DNA of 64,000 bases, from positions 1 through 64,000 of the forward strand of contig CAWGNK010000006.1 of NCBI GenBank assembly GCA_963823945.1, written 5' to 3'. Position numbers and translations under genes: made by a program. Below the pieces are notes generated by a model that saw only the letters and a program-made list of their open reading frames with translations, did not search any database and was not told the origin of the DNA. This DNA comes from Bog-793 sp963823945 (GTDB lineage: Bacteria; Actinomycetota; Acidimicrobiia; Acidimicrobiales; Bog-793). Shown here piece by piece: positions 53,281 through 62,743 of the stretch; the stretch's first letter is position 1, and the number at the start of each line of letters is the position of its first letter.

Positions 53281-53517
53281 ATCCCTTTCGCCCGTCTGGC
53301 GTGTTGTAGCCGGTGTTCTCCGGTAGTCCTGATTTGCCTTCTGAACTGGGCTGATGTGCTCGTCACGACCTTCTGGCAGGGATGACGGTTCCGCTGTTCC
53401 CCGGGGCGTTCATGGGATCTCCATGGGATGCCTTCGTGACGACGCCCGAGCCGATCGCGAACCGGGTGAACCAAAGGGCCGGCAACATGTCCATGGAGTT
53501 CGTCAAGTGGCGAGCGC

Positions 53518-53857
53518 GGTCAAGCTACTCATCCGGACCCGTGACACCGGGCACACCGGGTCCTGCCACGCCGTGTTCGTCACCGTAGGCACCAGGATCC
53601 TCCAGACTCCCGTCCAAGCGCCGCCTGCGAATGCCATCGGTGAGCGCGTGATCGGGACGATGCGGTGCGAAAATCTCGACCGGATGATCCTCCTCGACCA
53701 CGGTCACCTGGAGACCGTGCTCGTTGAGTGCGCAGAACGCGACAACTCGCACCGTCCCCACGGTCCCTTGAACAGCGCCCGCCTGCCGCGTCCGATACGA
53801 CCTCTCCTGTTCCTCGCGACATCTGCCTCACGAAGCTGCGAAGAACCGATCATCTGA
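53518..53857 (+). pseudogene. Transposase (rve-type integrase core) C-terminal remnant
   Basis: The frame encodes IRTRDTGHTGSCHAVF, ILQTPVQAPPANAIGERVIG and HLETVLVECAERDNSHRPHG, matching the end of the DDE integrase core of IS3/IS481-type transposases (the family pattern is RAPRANAYAERWV...C.DR..I...HL..VL..Y...YN.HRPH). The catalytic Glu of the A-Y-A-E-R motif is present as the Glu of IGERV. The N-terminal part and both ends of the element are missing, and several conserved aromatic residues are changed, so this is an old relic. Confidence 0.82.
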
Positions 53858-54519
53858 GCGGGCTCTACCGCGAATACCGGATGGCCGCATGAGCTGGGCG
53901 GACAGCCTCTCCGCGCCCGCGAGTCCGCCTTGTCGTCCTGACGATGTGCTCGATCGGGATCTCCAAGCGCCAGGGTGCACCCAAGAAAACCCATCAAGAC
54001 CGCCGTAATGGCCAGATTGAGAATCCTTGCCTTGTAATTACAACCGTCCTACTCTGGAGCCTGGTGGCAATGAGCTGCGGACCCAATTGGTTGCCCCTGT
54101 GGATAACATGTCGGTAAGTCATGAATAGCTCCGCTCATCTCCGGGCGACGATCCAGTACGAAAATCCGCATTGCGGTCCCTCGATGACTCCCTGTAGCCT
54201 TCGTTGTCACTCAACAGGTCCACTGAGGGACCGATGGCGAGGCGCGTCTTTTGAATCCATCCCCCGTAACTCTTGCCCGACACGGACGATCCCAGTGAGC
54301 CGTAGGATTCTCTCCATGAACGCGGAAAGGTGCGAAAGACTCAGATGACTCTCACGGCGAACGAACCGGCCCCGGACGTCACACGTTCGGTCCCGCTTCT
54401 ACCGAGCCCCGTCTACTCCCGTAGACCACCATCAGAACTAGCGAAGGCTCGAGAGCTTCGCGAAATCGTGCGTCGACGAGAGCGCGAAACTCGTCGTGCC
54501 CAAACATCCTCAGATTAGC
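53858..54519. other. Non-coding stretch in the degraded island
   Basis: No frame here resembles a protein. GC content is lower than in the core genes. The region ends exactly at the ISL3-type element. It probably consists of decayed mobile or host DNA; no hairpin or array was noticed. Confidence 0.4.
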
Positions 54520-55953
54520 GGCTCTTCTCAATGAACCGGGGTGCGTGATCACCTGACCGCGCTCCGATAGGCATCCACCAACGCGGCAGAAGGCCTCGCC
54601 ATTCTCGTGGTTGCTCGACAACTCCGAGAAAGGGAGACCCCCTGCCATGTGTGACGGTAACGAGTTCGACGACGCGTTTCTGGGACTGCCTGGCTTTCGC
54701 GTCACCGCGGTCATCGACGACGGCGACGACCTGCTCATCGGCATCGAGACGGTCCGCGCCGCTGCGGGCTGCCCCAGCTGCGGGTGATCGCGCGGACCAA
54801 GGACCGGCAGCGGGTGGTGATCCGTGACCTGCCGGTCTTCGACCGGCGGGTGAAGCTCGTCTGGTCCACGCGCCATTTCTCCTGTCCCGAGCCGGACTGC
54901 CCGGAGAAGACCTGGTGCGAACGCAGTGATGAGTTCCCCAGCCGCCAGGTGCTGAGCGCCCGGGCCGGACGGGAGTGCACCCGCGCCCGTCGGCGAGGAG
55001 GCCCGCTCGGTGGCATCGCTCGCCCGCTGGCTCGGTGTCGCCTGGGGAACGGTGATGGCGGCGGTCCGCCACCACGGCACACCCGCGTCGAGGATCCCGA
55101 CCGCGTGGGGGTGGTCACCTCGCTCGGCATCGACGAGACGGCCTTCCTGCGCGCCAACGCCGAGCATCCGACGAACTACGTCACGGGCTTCGTCGACCTC
55201 GAGCGACCGATACTCGTTGCCATGGTCGAGGGGAACCGGGCGATCGGCATCAACCGCTGGCTGGCGCGACAGGACGATGCCTTCCTCGCGGCCGTGCGCA
55301 CCGCGGCCTGTGACCTGCACGAGGGCTATCGGGCCGGGCTCCATCCCTATCTCGACTCAGCCCGCCAGGTGGCCGATCCCTCCACGTCGTCGCGGCCGCC
55401 AACCGCTGCGTCGACGCCGTGCGCCGCAGGGTGCAGAACGAGCTCCTCGGCCATCGCGGGCGCAGAGACGATCCCCTCTATCGGATCCGCCGGGTACTCC
55501 TCACCGGGGCAGAGCGGCTGAACCCGCGCGGGGTCGACCGGATGGCGCTCGGTCTGCGCCTCGGCGATCCGAACGACGAGGTTCTCGGGGCGTGGCTCGC
55601 CAAGGAGTACCTGCGTGACGTCTATCTCACCGAGGACGCCGACGAGGCGGCCGTGCTCCTCGACCGGGTGATCGCCGGCTGTGGCGAGGACGAGGTGGCC
55701 GAGATCGTCTCCCTCGGTCACACACTGCGGCGCTGGCGCACCCAGATCCTTGCCCACCACACGACGGGTGCCTCGAACGGGCCGACCGAGGCGATGAACC
55801 TCTTGGTGAAGAAGATCAAGCGCTGCGGGCACGGCTTCAAGAACTTCGACAACTACCGGTTGCGCGTCCTCTTGCGCTGCGGGGGGATCAAATGGGACGC
55901 TCATCCCTCCACGACAATGCGGGGGCGCTCACCCCAGTTGGTTGCGTAGAGCC
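54520..55953 (+). mobile_element. Degenerate ISL3-family insertion sequence
   Basis: The ends carry the inverted repeat GGCTCT followed by a further partly matching stretch (54520 inward and 55953 inward). The match extends outward to GATTAGCGGCTCT on both sides (54513-54525 and 55948-55960). ISL3 elements start with GGCTCTT-like repeats. The transposase inside is frameshifted. No 8-bp target duplication is seen, because the flanks are inverted rather than direct. Confidence 0.82.
54647..55949 (+). pseudogene. ISL3-family transposase with multiple frameshifts
   Basis: The ATG at 54647 begins an N-terminal part ending in the zinc-finger start CPSCG. The frame then breaks at 54785, and the family sequence continues through at least four frame changes: RVVIRDLPVFDRRVKLVW and FSCPEPDC; LARWLGVAWGTVMAAV; SLGIDETAFLRANAEHPTNY with the first catalytic Asp; and VDAVRRRVQNELLGHRGR on to the Glu region NGPTEAMNLLVKKIKRCGHG. 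The full original would have had about 430 residues. It cannot make a functional enzyme as written. Confidence 0.88.
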
Positions 55954-56468
55954 GCTAATCGATCAACCGGTGCGATCACGCCGGTCTCGTTGTTCGCCCA
56001 CATGATCGAGACAAGGCCGACCCTGTCGTCGAGCAGGCGTACGTACGCGGCCTCGTCGATCAGGCCATTAGCAGTCACGGGAAGGACCAAGACATCAATG
56101 CCGACAACACCGAGCTCACGCGCGGTATCAAGTACGGCGAGATGCTCCGTCGCGCCCACGAGGAGTCGGGGCCGACTTCTCAAGATCGGAAGCAGTCCCC
56201 TAAGCGCGAGGTTGTTCGCCTCCGTCGCCCCGGAAGTAAAGAAGATCTCGCCTCTCTGCGCACCAACAAGATCGGCGATTGACTTGCGAGCCGCCTCGAC
56301 CGCGGAACTTGCCTCTTGACCTGCCTCGTGTGATGACGCTGCATTTGCGAATCGCTCGGTGAACCACGGAAGCATCTGGGTCAGTACACGGTCATCTACT
56401 GGAGTGGTCGCGTTGTAATCCAGATAGATCACCTGACCCACCTCCTCTCCGAGATCCGTGATTGCCAT
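55954..56468 (-). pseudogene. Cysteine desulfurase (IscS/DndA type), C-terminally truncated by the ISL3 element
   Basis: The start at 56468 gives about 171 residues of a fold-type-I PLP desulfurase: VIYLDYNATTPVDDRVL, FANAASSHEAGQEAS, EIFFTSGATEANNLALRG, ATEHLAVLD and SIMWANNETGVIAPVDRLAA. The protein then runs into the insertion element. The PLP lysine and the catalytic cysteine, both in the missing C-terminal half, are lost. The NAAS.H..G pattern is seen in DndA-like proteins, so this may be a relic of a DNA-modification or defence locus, supported only by the neighbouring helicase fragment. The missing half is not found on the other side of the element. Confidence 0.85.
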
Positions 56469-56486
56469 CTTTACACGAGAGGTCTC

Positions 56487-56996
56487 TCATTCCGCGGAGT
56501 CCGTGCCAGGGACTTGACCGGAACAGGGTGGGGCTCCAGGGTCGTGAACCTCGTCGCCGACCATGAGCAGGTGCCCTCGGAAGGGCAGCAGATGGGCCTG
56601 GAAAGCGTCGCCGCCGAAAGCTTGGTCGGTGGCAACCGCACACGAGAGAGGAATTTCGTTCGCGCTTGCTGCCGCCGTAGCAGCGCCGAGGACAAGCATC
56701 CAGGTATCCCTCGAGCCGGAGGAGCAGATTGATCGGATGCCAAAGGTGCCCGCCGACTCCGCCCACTGGTCCACGAGGTGCTGGAAGGGACAGACGACGA
56801 TGACGACCAGGGACCGCTCGTGCTCGGCCAGTTGCCGATAGACGTGGGTGACTGCGGCAAGGGCCGCGAAGGTCTTGCCGGACCCGGTCGCCATCTCCCA
56901 AACCCCCCCCCGCCCGTTGGCTGCGAACCATTGCTGTACCGCCGCCTTCTGGTAATCCCGGAACTGGAGTTGGCGGCCGAAGGTGGGGAAATACAG
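56487..56996 (-). pseudogene. DEAD/DEAH-box helicase N-terminal fragment
   Basis: Reading leftward from about 56996, the frame gives DLYFPTFGRQLQFRDYQKAA, then EMATGSGKTFAALAAV (Walker A), IVVCPFQHLVDQWAES, and VGDEVHDPGAP (DExH box). It stops at 56487, only about 20 residues after the DExH box. Motifs III-VI and the second RecA domain are absent, and there is no start codon: the frame is preceded by TAG, while another frame carries a plausible upstream part, NDACSNLVPFDRLA. This is a truncated, frameshifted superfamily 2 helicase, of the kind common in restriction and defence loci. The cysteine desulfurase fragment follows 18 bp later. Confidence 0.8.
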
Positions 56997-57041
56997 GTCG
57001 TGCTAGGCGATCAAATGGAACGAGATTCGAGCAGGCATCGT

Positions 57042-57224
57042 TCAAAGACCGTTGGCGGCCAGGGAGAAAAGCTCATTCACCTGCCGTTGCCAGAAGTCTC
57101 TCTGGACTGGCGACATCGCCGACCACGGCTCGCCAGCCTTGGGAGCTGCGTCATCATCTAGAAGACCCATTGCGGGGTGTTCGCGAAAACCCTCCGGTAC
57201 GGCTGGGACGTCATCGCCGTTCAC
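57042..57224 (-). other. Short open frame upstream of the helicase fragment, possibly its broken N-terminus
   Basis: Sixty codons starting MNGDDVPAVPEGFREH and including SPVQRDFWQRQVNELFSLAA read as plausible protein. The frame ends at 57042, next to the sequence that leads into the helicase frame. It may be the first part of the same broken gene or the end of another. Not recognised. Confidence 0.3.
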
Positions 57225-57301
57225 CGGATCACATCACTCATCGCTCAGAATCACACGTCCATGCGCCGTCTGGTCGTGCTGGGCTCTCCGCTGCGCGAGA
57301 T

Positions 57302-58668
57302 TCACACCAGTCCGGCCTTGTCGAGGATCTGAATGAGCGCCGGGCGTCGACGGTGTCGCTCTCGGAGATCCGCCATGTGAGCAGAGAACGCCACCTGCTC
57401 ATCGGCGTTCTCTGCCGCCCGCCTGGCGCGCTTCAGAAGCGACGCTGCTCGGGTGTACGCGCCTCTGTCGGCGTGACCGAGCTCACCCTCAGCGAGCGAG
57501 AGGTAGACGGCTAGCGCATCCGCCGGATGCGACGCTTCTCGCGCCTCGGCAAGGAGCGCCCACTGCTGCTCACGAGGCTCCCACTCCGGCGTGCCGACGG
57601 CCACGTCCCACGCTGCACCGGGCTCACCGTCCGCCAGCAGCACGTCCACCAGGCCAGCGGGATCCAGCGCGGCGCGTGCCAACTCGCGCTCTGACCCCCA
57701 TGAGCCGCACGCTTCCGTTGCGTCGCACAGCAACTCGTACGTGCTCGGCGACGGCATCCGCCGATGTTCGCCGCGGCGCAGCGCGATGATCTCGTCGGTC
57801 GCGTCCTTCCGTGCGTACGCCTCGCAGGCAAGGTCGTAGAGACGAGCCACTTGCCAGCCGGTCGTCTCCGCGATCCCCCGACGTGCCCAGGCGACCACGT
57901 CCTCGTCGCGACCGAGCTCTCCATTGCCTCTGCAACCCGGATGAACTGATACGGATTGCGCAGGTCACCACCGAGGAGCCGGACGATCTCGGAAACGTCT
58001 CGGTCGAGCACGGCAAGCCGCTCCTGGGCGTAGCCGACTCCGAACGAGTCGTCGCCGCTGTCGAGCCGTTGCCGCACCTCGCGGCGATAGGCGGCGAGCC
58101 CCAACTCGCCGAGAGCTCCTGCGTAGCGCACCGGGTCGAGCTCGAAAAAGTCCTGATCGTCCAGAGAGAAGCGCAACATCCACTTGGCGAGCTTCATCGG
58201 ATCGACGACAACCTCGTCGCAAACCTGCGCGTGGAGCTCGAGCAGGTCACGGGCGAGGTCGCCGATCGTGCCGTCCGAGTCGTCGGCGTGGAGCATGACC
58301 TTGACGACGTGACCGGCCGCGCGCTCGATCAATTCCAGCAGACCCAGGCTCGGAGCCGTCCGGGCACAGTCCCGGATCTCCGAGACGATCGGTTCCGCTT
58401 CTCGCGCCCAGTCGGAACTCTCCCGATATCCCAGAAACCGACGGGTCCGAAGACCCTGGTCGATTTCTGCTCGGAGCGCAGTGAGATCACCGCCGGCGCG
58501 GCCAGACCTCAGGCGCACGCCGCGGGCGACATCCTCATGCTGCGCGGCTGCGTCAACGACGATGCTGCGCAACTCCTCGGCACCGAGCAGGGAAACCAGG
58601 GCCTCTACATCGGCCTCGCGGGGCGGCCGTACTCGAGACTGAGGGCGTTCACTCCGACGCGGGCACAT
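57302..58668 (-). pseudogene. Large hypothetical protein gene (DUF6880/SWIM-protein C-terminal-like) with one frameshift
   Basis: An ATG at 58668, overlapping the end of the upstream gene, opens a frame coding VEALVSLLGAEELRSIVVDA, MLRFSLDDQDFFELDPVRYA and NPYQFIRVAEAMES. Around 57925 the family-like sequence moves to another frame (LGRDEDVVAWARRGIAETTG) and runs to 57302. One corrected indel would give about 455 residues. The helical, TPR-like composition and phrases such as DVVAWARRG and RLYDL resemble the C-terminal region of actinobacterial SWIM zinc-finger proteins (DUF6880). The SWIM finger itself is not seen. The break is either decay, like its neighbours, or an assembly error. Confidence 0.65.
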
Positions 58669-58972
58669 TCTCCAACTCGCCATGAAGACGGTCGACGATG
58701 TCGGCGACAGGCGTGACGATCTCTCCGAGCTCCGCTTGGGTGATGCGTCCGAGGAGGTGATCGACGATGTGACGCTGCGCCTCGTCGGTGGTACCAAGGC
58801 GGAGCAAGCCGGCGTACGCCCGCACCAAGGCGGCGTAGACAGCGACCCGTTCCTCGTGAGCGTCGGAGGACAAGAGATGCGGCTCGTTCACGATATCGGC
58901 GAGCGCGGCACAGGCGTCGGCGACGAACGCCGACGGGGCCTCACTCCGGAGAATTAGCAGGCGGTCGGTCAC
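58649..58972 (-). CDS. Small hypothetical protein
   Basis: The GTG at 58972 with a GGGAGGAG ribosome site gives 107 residues of acidic, helical protein (LADIVNEPHLLSSDAHEERV, HIVDHLLGRITQAELGEIV). It overlaps the start of the next gene by 20 bp, so the two are probably translated together. In SWIM-type loci a short protein often precedes the large one, but no function is known to me. Confidence 0.65.
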   Translation of the reverse strand: MTDRLLILRSEAPSAFVADACAALADIVNEPHLLSSDAHEERVAVYAALVRAYAGLLRLGTTDEAQRHIVDHLLGRITQAELGEIVTPVADIVDRLHGELENVPASE

Positions 58973-59271
58973 GGCTCCTCCCTTCGGCTCGCGAGAGTAC
59001 CCGGACTGGTCGGGTCGCCACCGTCCGGTCCGAATCACAGCGGGGTCGTTCAGGTACCGGCGGTCGCTGCGGGGGATGAAATCCCTGCTGAGGTGGCCGA
59101 AGACGGAAAGAAGGCACGAGCGGGATGAACAAGGAAGAAGACGAAGAGTTGGAGATGGAGCTGGCCCAGTCTGTGGCGTCGGCAACCCCGTTCGAGGCAG
59201 GTCGACTCGCCGCGGACGTCCTGCCCATCCATGCCGCCATCCTGTCAATGGGTTAGGAAAGAGCAGACCTT

Positions 59272-60546
59272 TTATCGCCGCGCGGGCACACGCCGCACCG
59301 GTTTGCTCGTGCGGGTGTTGCCCTCGGGACTGGCGAGTTGGCGCTCCAGGGCAGCAAAGGCAGTGATGATCTCCGGTGCCTCGTACGCCCTGTTTCTCCG
59401 ACCAATGTTGACCTGCCGCAGGATGCCTGCCTCGACGAGGCGCTTTATCGCGTCGTTCGCAGGGTTGAACGTGCGACCGATCAACGTGGCGGCACCGTCA
59501 ACGGTGAGGACGGGGGCTCCGGGAAGGATGCGCAGAATCCGGTCAGTCGCCGAATGCGCCCGAACGGACCCGAGGCGCTCTCGCCAAGAAGCCTCAACCG
59601 CTGCCGCTCGGGCCTCAAACGCCGTGGCGTCCTGCACGGAACGAGTGCAGGCTCCCGCGAAGCGACCAACCCAGATGTTGAGCCCTTCCAGTGCCCTTGG
59701 CGAGGTTGCCGAGCCGACGTGGCGGAAGGCGGTGAGTCCGTCGACGTAGCTGCGTGCCAGCGTGGCGAGCACCAGCGAGACCGGCGGGAGCACCCGTTGG
59801 GCGATTCCTCGACGGCGGAGCACCATGTGGATGAGCGCACGGCCAGTGCGCCCGTTGCCGTCCACGAAGGGGTGGATCGTCTCGAACTGTGCGTGGGCGA
59901 TCGCAGCCTGTGCGACCGCTGGGAGGTCGTCGGTGTTGCAGAACTCGCACAGGTCAGCGATGAGGTCCGACACAAACTCGTGGGGTGGAGGGACGAATTC
60001 CGCTGAGCACGGGTTGTAGTCGCTTCCGCCGATCCAGTTCTGCACTTCCCGGAAGTGTCCGGCGTACTCCTCCAGACGGGTGCCACAAAGCAGGCGACGG
60101 TGCAGCTCCAGGACGAGGTCTGAGGTAATGGGGTCACCCGCGCCGATGCTTTCGACGGCGTGGACCATGGCATCGATGTTGTTGAGGACTTCGTGGGCAG
60201 TGACGTCCGACGGCGTCTCAGCAAACGTCCGGACGACCTCGGCGTGCAGGAGACGTCTCGCTCCAATGACGAGCCCTTCGATCCGGGAGGAAGCGACGGC
60301 CTCGGCGCGCAGCAGGACGCGAGCAAGCGCTTCGGTATCGACGAGTGCGCTCGCCTCGGCGTCCAATCGGGTGATTGCCCTCTCGGCGTCAGCGACGTCG
60401 GCAGCGACCTCACCGTCCAGCATGATGCGGCGTCCGACTAGAGGATCGGGGACGTAGGCTTCGTACTCGCACGGTCGAGTGTCCTTCCGGGGCAGCCCGC
60501 TCCCGCCAAGGGTGCTGCTCCAGCGGCGCTTCATAACCTTTGACAT
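59272..60546 (-). CDS. Fic family protein (class II, with N-terminal inhibitory motif)
   Basis: This 424-residue protein is apparently complete. The Fic core motif HPFVDGNGRTGRALIH carries the catalytic His and the ATP-phosphate-binding Asn and Arg residues. Upstream, SSRIEGLVIGA near residue 90 matches the (S/T)xxxE(G/N) inhibitory motif, which blocks AMPylation in cis. The C-terminal 100 residues form a winged-helix-like domain (APVLTVDGAATLIGRTFNPA, IKRLVEAGILRQVN), common in Fic/DUF4172-type proteins. It would transfer AMP to a target protein. It is the only gene of the island that looks intact and conventional. Confidence 0.93.
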   Translation of the reverse strand: MSKVMKRRWSSTLGGSGLPRKDTRPCEYEAYVPDPLVGRRIMLDGEVAADVADAERAITRLDAEASALVDTEALARVLLRAEAVASSRIEGLVIGARRLLHAEVVRTFAETPSDVTAHEVLNNIDAMVHAVESIGAGDPITSDLVLELHRRLLCGTRLEEYAGHFREVQNWIGGSDYNPCSAEFVPPPHEFVSDLIADLCEFCNTDDLPAVAQAAIAHAQFETIHPFVDGNGRTGRALIHMVLRRRGIAQRVLPPVSLVLATLARSYVDGLTAFRHVGSATSPRALEGLNIWVGRFAGACTRSVQDATAFEARAAAVEASWRERLGSVRAHSATDRILRILPGAPVLTVDGAATLIGRTFNPANDAIKRLVEAGILRQVNIGRRNRAYEAPEIITAFAALERQLASPEGNTRTSKPVRRVPARR

Positions 60547-60599
60547 GGATTCTCCTTATCTCAGGTTAGTCTACAACCTCACATACAAATCGTCGGTAC

Positions 60600-61259
60600 T
60601 TGAGGTTACGGCGCCACCGCGGCACTCGCCCAAGAGGCTTGCAGCCGCTGCTCGAACGCTGTCTTGGGCGCAAGGATGTGCCGACCTATGCGGATGCTCG
60701 GGGAATCCGCCACGGCGCCACGCCCCGCGCCGGCGCGCGCTCCTGTTTTCGATCAGCATTCACAGATGTCGATCTCGTCGGCGGACGGATCTCCGTCGAT
60801 CGCTCGCTCATCTCCGTCGGTTACGAGCTTCACGAAACGCGAGGCAAGACTCGGACGGCCCGTCGCTCAATCGACATCGATTCGTCGAGTGTCGCCGTGC
60901 TCGACCGATGGCTTCAACTCCGAAGAGATGAGAATCCCTCGTTTCGACGAGAGTCCGACGACTACGTCTTTGCTCACCGCGACGGATCGCCGATTCATCC
61001 CCAAGTGCTGAGCGATGCATTCGAAAAGCTGGTCAAGCGATCAGGTTTGCCGCGCATCCACTTTCATGACCTTCGCCACACGCACGCAACGCTGCTCTTG
61101 AAAGCGAGGGTTCCGATCAAGGTCGTGAGCGAACGGCTCGGGCACTCGACGCCCGGATTCACGATGGCGACGTATCAGCATGTCCTCCCGGGCATGCAAG
61201 CCGACGCCGCGAGGACGTTCTCGGAGCTTCTCGAGCCTCTACCGATTTCCACCCGGTAG
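60600..61259 (+). pseudogene. Tyrosine recombinase (integrase), catalytic domain only
   Basis: From about 60762 the frame encodes DVDLVGGRISVDRSLIS, IHFHDLRHTHATLLL (His and Arg of the catalytic set), VSERLGHSTPGFTMATYQHV (His and the nucleophilic Tyr) and a normal C-terminus. Phage-type integrases have about 370-400 residues. Here the SAM-like N-terminal DNA-binding part and the first catalytic Arg region are missing or frameshifted before 60762. It ends 71 bp from the tRNA-Met 3' half, the classic position of an island integrase next to its attachment site. Confidence 0.85.
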
Positions 61260-61592
61260 AAGGTCCGGTAGAAGATTGGTTGCGTGGTCAAGCACCAGAT
61301 CTCCACACACCTCTAGCAGGGAAGATCGGTGGCGGGGGCAGGATTTGAACCTGCGACCTTCGGGTTATGAGTGAGTCGAGGTTGGTCCGGCGGTGTGTGT
61401 TCCTGTGTGCGTTAGTGCACGTAGATCGAGATTTTCACGTGTTGTTCGTGCGACAACGTGAGGTCTCGTACGGGACAGTTTGCGCTGGGTTTGATGACAG
61501 ATTTGATGACACGGTTCAGGGTATTCCCAGGGGTTTCTTACCATCGCAATCACATGCGCGACTGTGAACCTTCAGCTTGGTTCTTCGATCTG
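61260..61592. other. Region around the island's right end
   Basis: Apart from the tRNA 3' half, no gene is seen. A short near-repeat TTTGATGACA lies at about 61491-61500 and 61501-61511. Open frames here that read through the tRNA remnant are spurious. Confidence 0.4.
61331..61371 (-). tRNA. 3' half of tRNA-Met(CAU): attachment-site remnant
   Basis: Read on the minus strand, the 41 nt contain the anticodon loop CTCATAA, the 3' anticodon stem, a perfect T arm (GCAGG-TTCAAAT-CCTGC) and a 3' acceptor CCCCGCC. The 5' half (D arm and 5' acceptor) is absent, so it is not a working tRNA. Integrases usually recombine within this half of tRNA genes, so this is a probable attL/attR. Confidence 0.85.
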
Positions 61593-62741
61593 TTAGAGAG
61601 CGTGGCGAGCCTGCCAACTCCTCCCGCCATCCGTAGAGACGATGACAATACCGTTTTCGGTCGACCCCACGGCCGCGCAGATGTGCGCGGTCGGGCACGC
61701 GACGCCATAAAGATCATCAACGCCCTTGGGAACCCGACGCACGACCCAGGACGCCCCACCATTGGATGTCGTGACGATACGGCCGGCGCTGAGCCCCGCG
61801 TTCGTGCCCACTGCGACGCAATCACTCGTTGAAGGGCATGAGATACCGATCTCGAACACGCCCTGAGGGAAGCGTGCGGCCTGCCATTGCCTGCCTCCGT
61901 CAGTAGTCGCCAGGGCTCCATAGATGCCATTGTCAGCTGTCACGGCGATGCACCTCAGCGCCGAGGGACAAGAAGCTCCCCAGACGTACCCCGCGCCCGA
62001 CGGCACGCTCGCACTCTGCCAGGTCGTGCCGCTGTTGGTTGTCAAGATGATGGCGGCCGCGGCGTTGTTGTGCTCTCCCCCGAGAGCGATGCAGGGACCG
62101 GAGGCCGCGCACGTGACCCCAGACAGCTGCGTGACTGACGAGGGGACCCTGGAGCGATGCCAGGTCGCTCCTCCGTCTTTCGTAGTGATCGCGATGACTG
62201 AAAACGACCCCCCTTCGCCTACAGCGATGCACGCGTCTGCTGACGAGCATGCGATACCCGCCAGGTTCCATGTGCCCGCCGGAACCGGTCGCTGAACCCA
62301 ATGCACGCCGCCGTCGCTCGTGGTCAGGATGATGCCGGCATAACCCACCGCGATACACCGCCGATGGGACGTACACCAAACACCGGTCAGCACCTTGGCG
62401 GCAATACCGCTCACGAGAACGCTCGGCGTTGGTTCATCGGTCCAGGACCGTCCCCCGGTGTCGGAGGCGATGATCCCGCCCCCGACAGCCACGCAAAACT
62501 GTGCCGACGGACATGAGACCCCGTAGAGCGTCGAGACGTAGGAGGTTGTTGCCGCTGCGGGGCCAGGTTGCCCGACGGTTGCCCACACCACAACACCTAG
62601 GACGAGGACCAACCTGAGGATCGCGGCGTGCACGGGCCACAAGGTTCTCGGCGGCGCCGTCGTCAGCCGTGACGCACGATCGCAGCCAGCTCCGTGTCGA
62701 GCCGGTCGCTGGGACATCCAAGAACGGGCAAGGAGCGCCAT
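61593..62741 (-). CDS. Secreted two-cysteine repeat / propeller-like protein
   Basis: The ATG at 62741 gives 382 residues. A long N-terminus with a signal segment (LRLVLVLGVVVWATVGQPGPAAA) precedes about seven repeats of the pattern GVSCPS...C.AVG...I..T.DGG..W. Examples are GVSCPSAQFCVAVGGG, TSDGGVHWVQR, TTKDGGATWHRS and STDGGRSWQA. The Asp-box-like S/T-x-D-G-G-x-x-W elements suggest a seven-bladed beta-propeller. The gene begins 2 bp after the stop of the RHS-type gene, so the two are co-expressed. A role as partner or immunity factor of that protein is inference; it could equally be an independent surface protein. Confidence 0.85.
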   Translation of the reverse strand: MALLARSWMSQRPARHGAGCDRASRLTTAPPRTLWPVHAAILRLVLVLGVVVWATVGQPGPAAATTSYVSTLYGVSCPSAQFCVAVGGGIIASDTGGRSWTDEPTPSVLVSGIAAKVLTGVWCTSHRRCIAVGYAGIILTTSDGGVHWVQRPVPAGTWNLAGIACSSADACIAVGEGGSFSVIAITTKDGGATWHRSRVPSSVTQLSGVTCAASGPCIALGGEHNNAAAAIILTTNSGTTWQSASVPSGAGYVWGASCPSALRCIAVTADNGIYGALATTDGGRQWQAARFPQGVFEIGISCPSTSDCVAVGTNAGLSAGRIVTTSNGGASWVVRRVPKGVDDLYGVACPTAHICAAVGSTENGIVIVSTDGGRSWQARHAL

Positions 62742-62743
62742 GG

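Noticed and set aside
61180..61374. Open frame ending in RWRGQDLNLRPSGYE
   Set aside because: This well-known spurious peptide arises from reading the complement of a tRNA-Met 3' half; the nucleotides fold as a T arm and anticodon loop.
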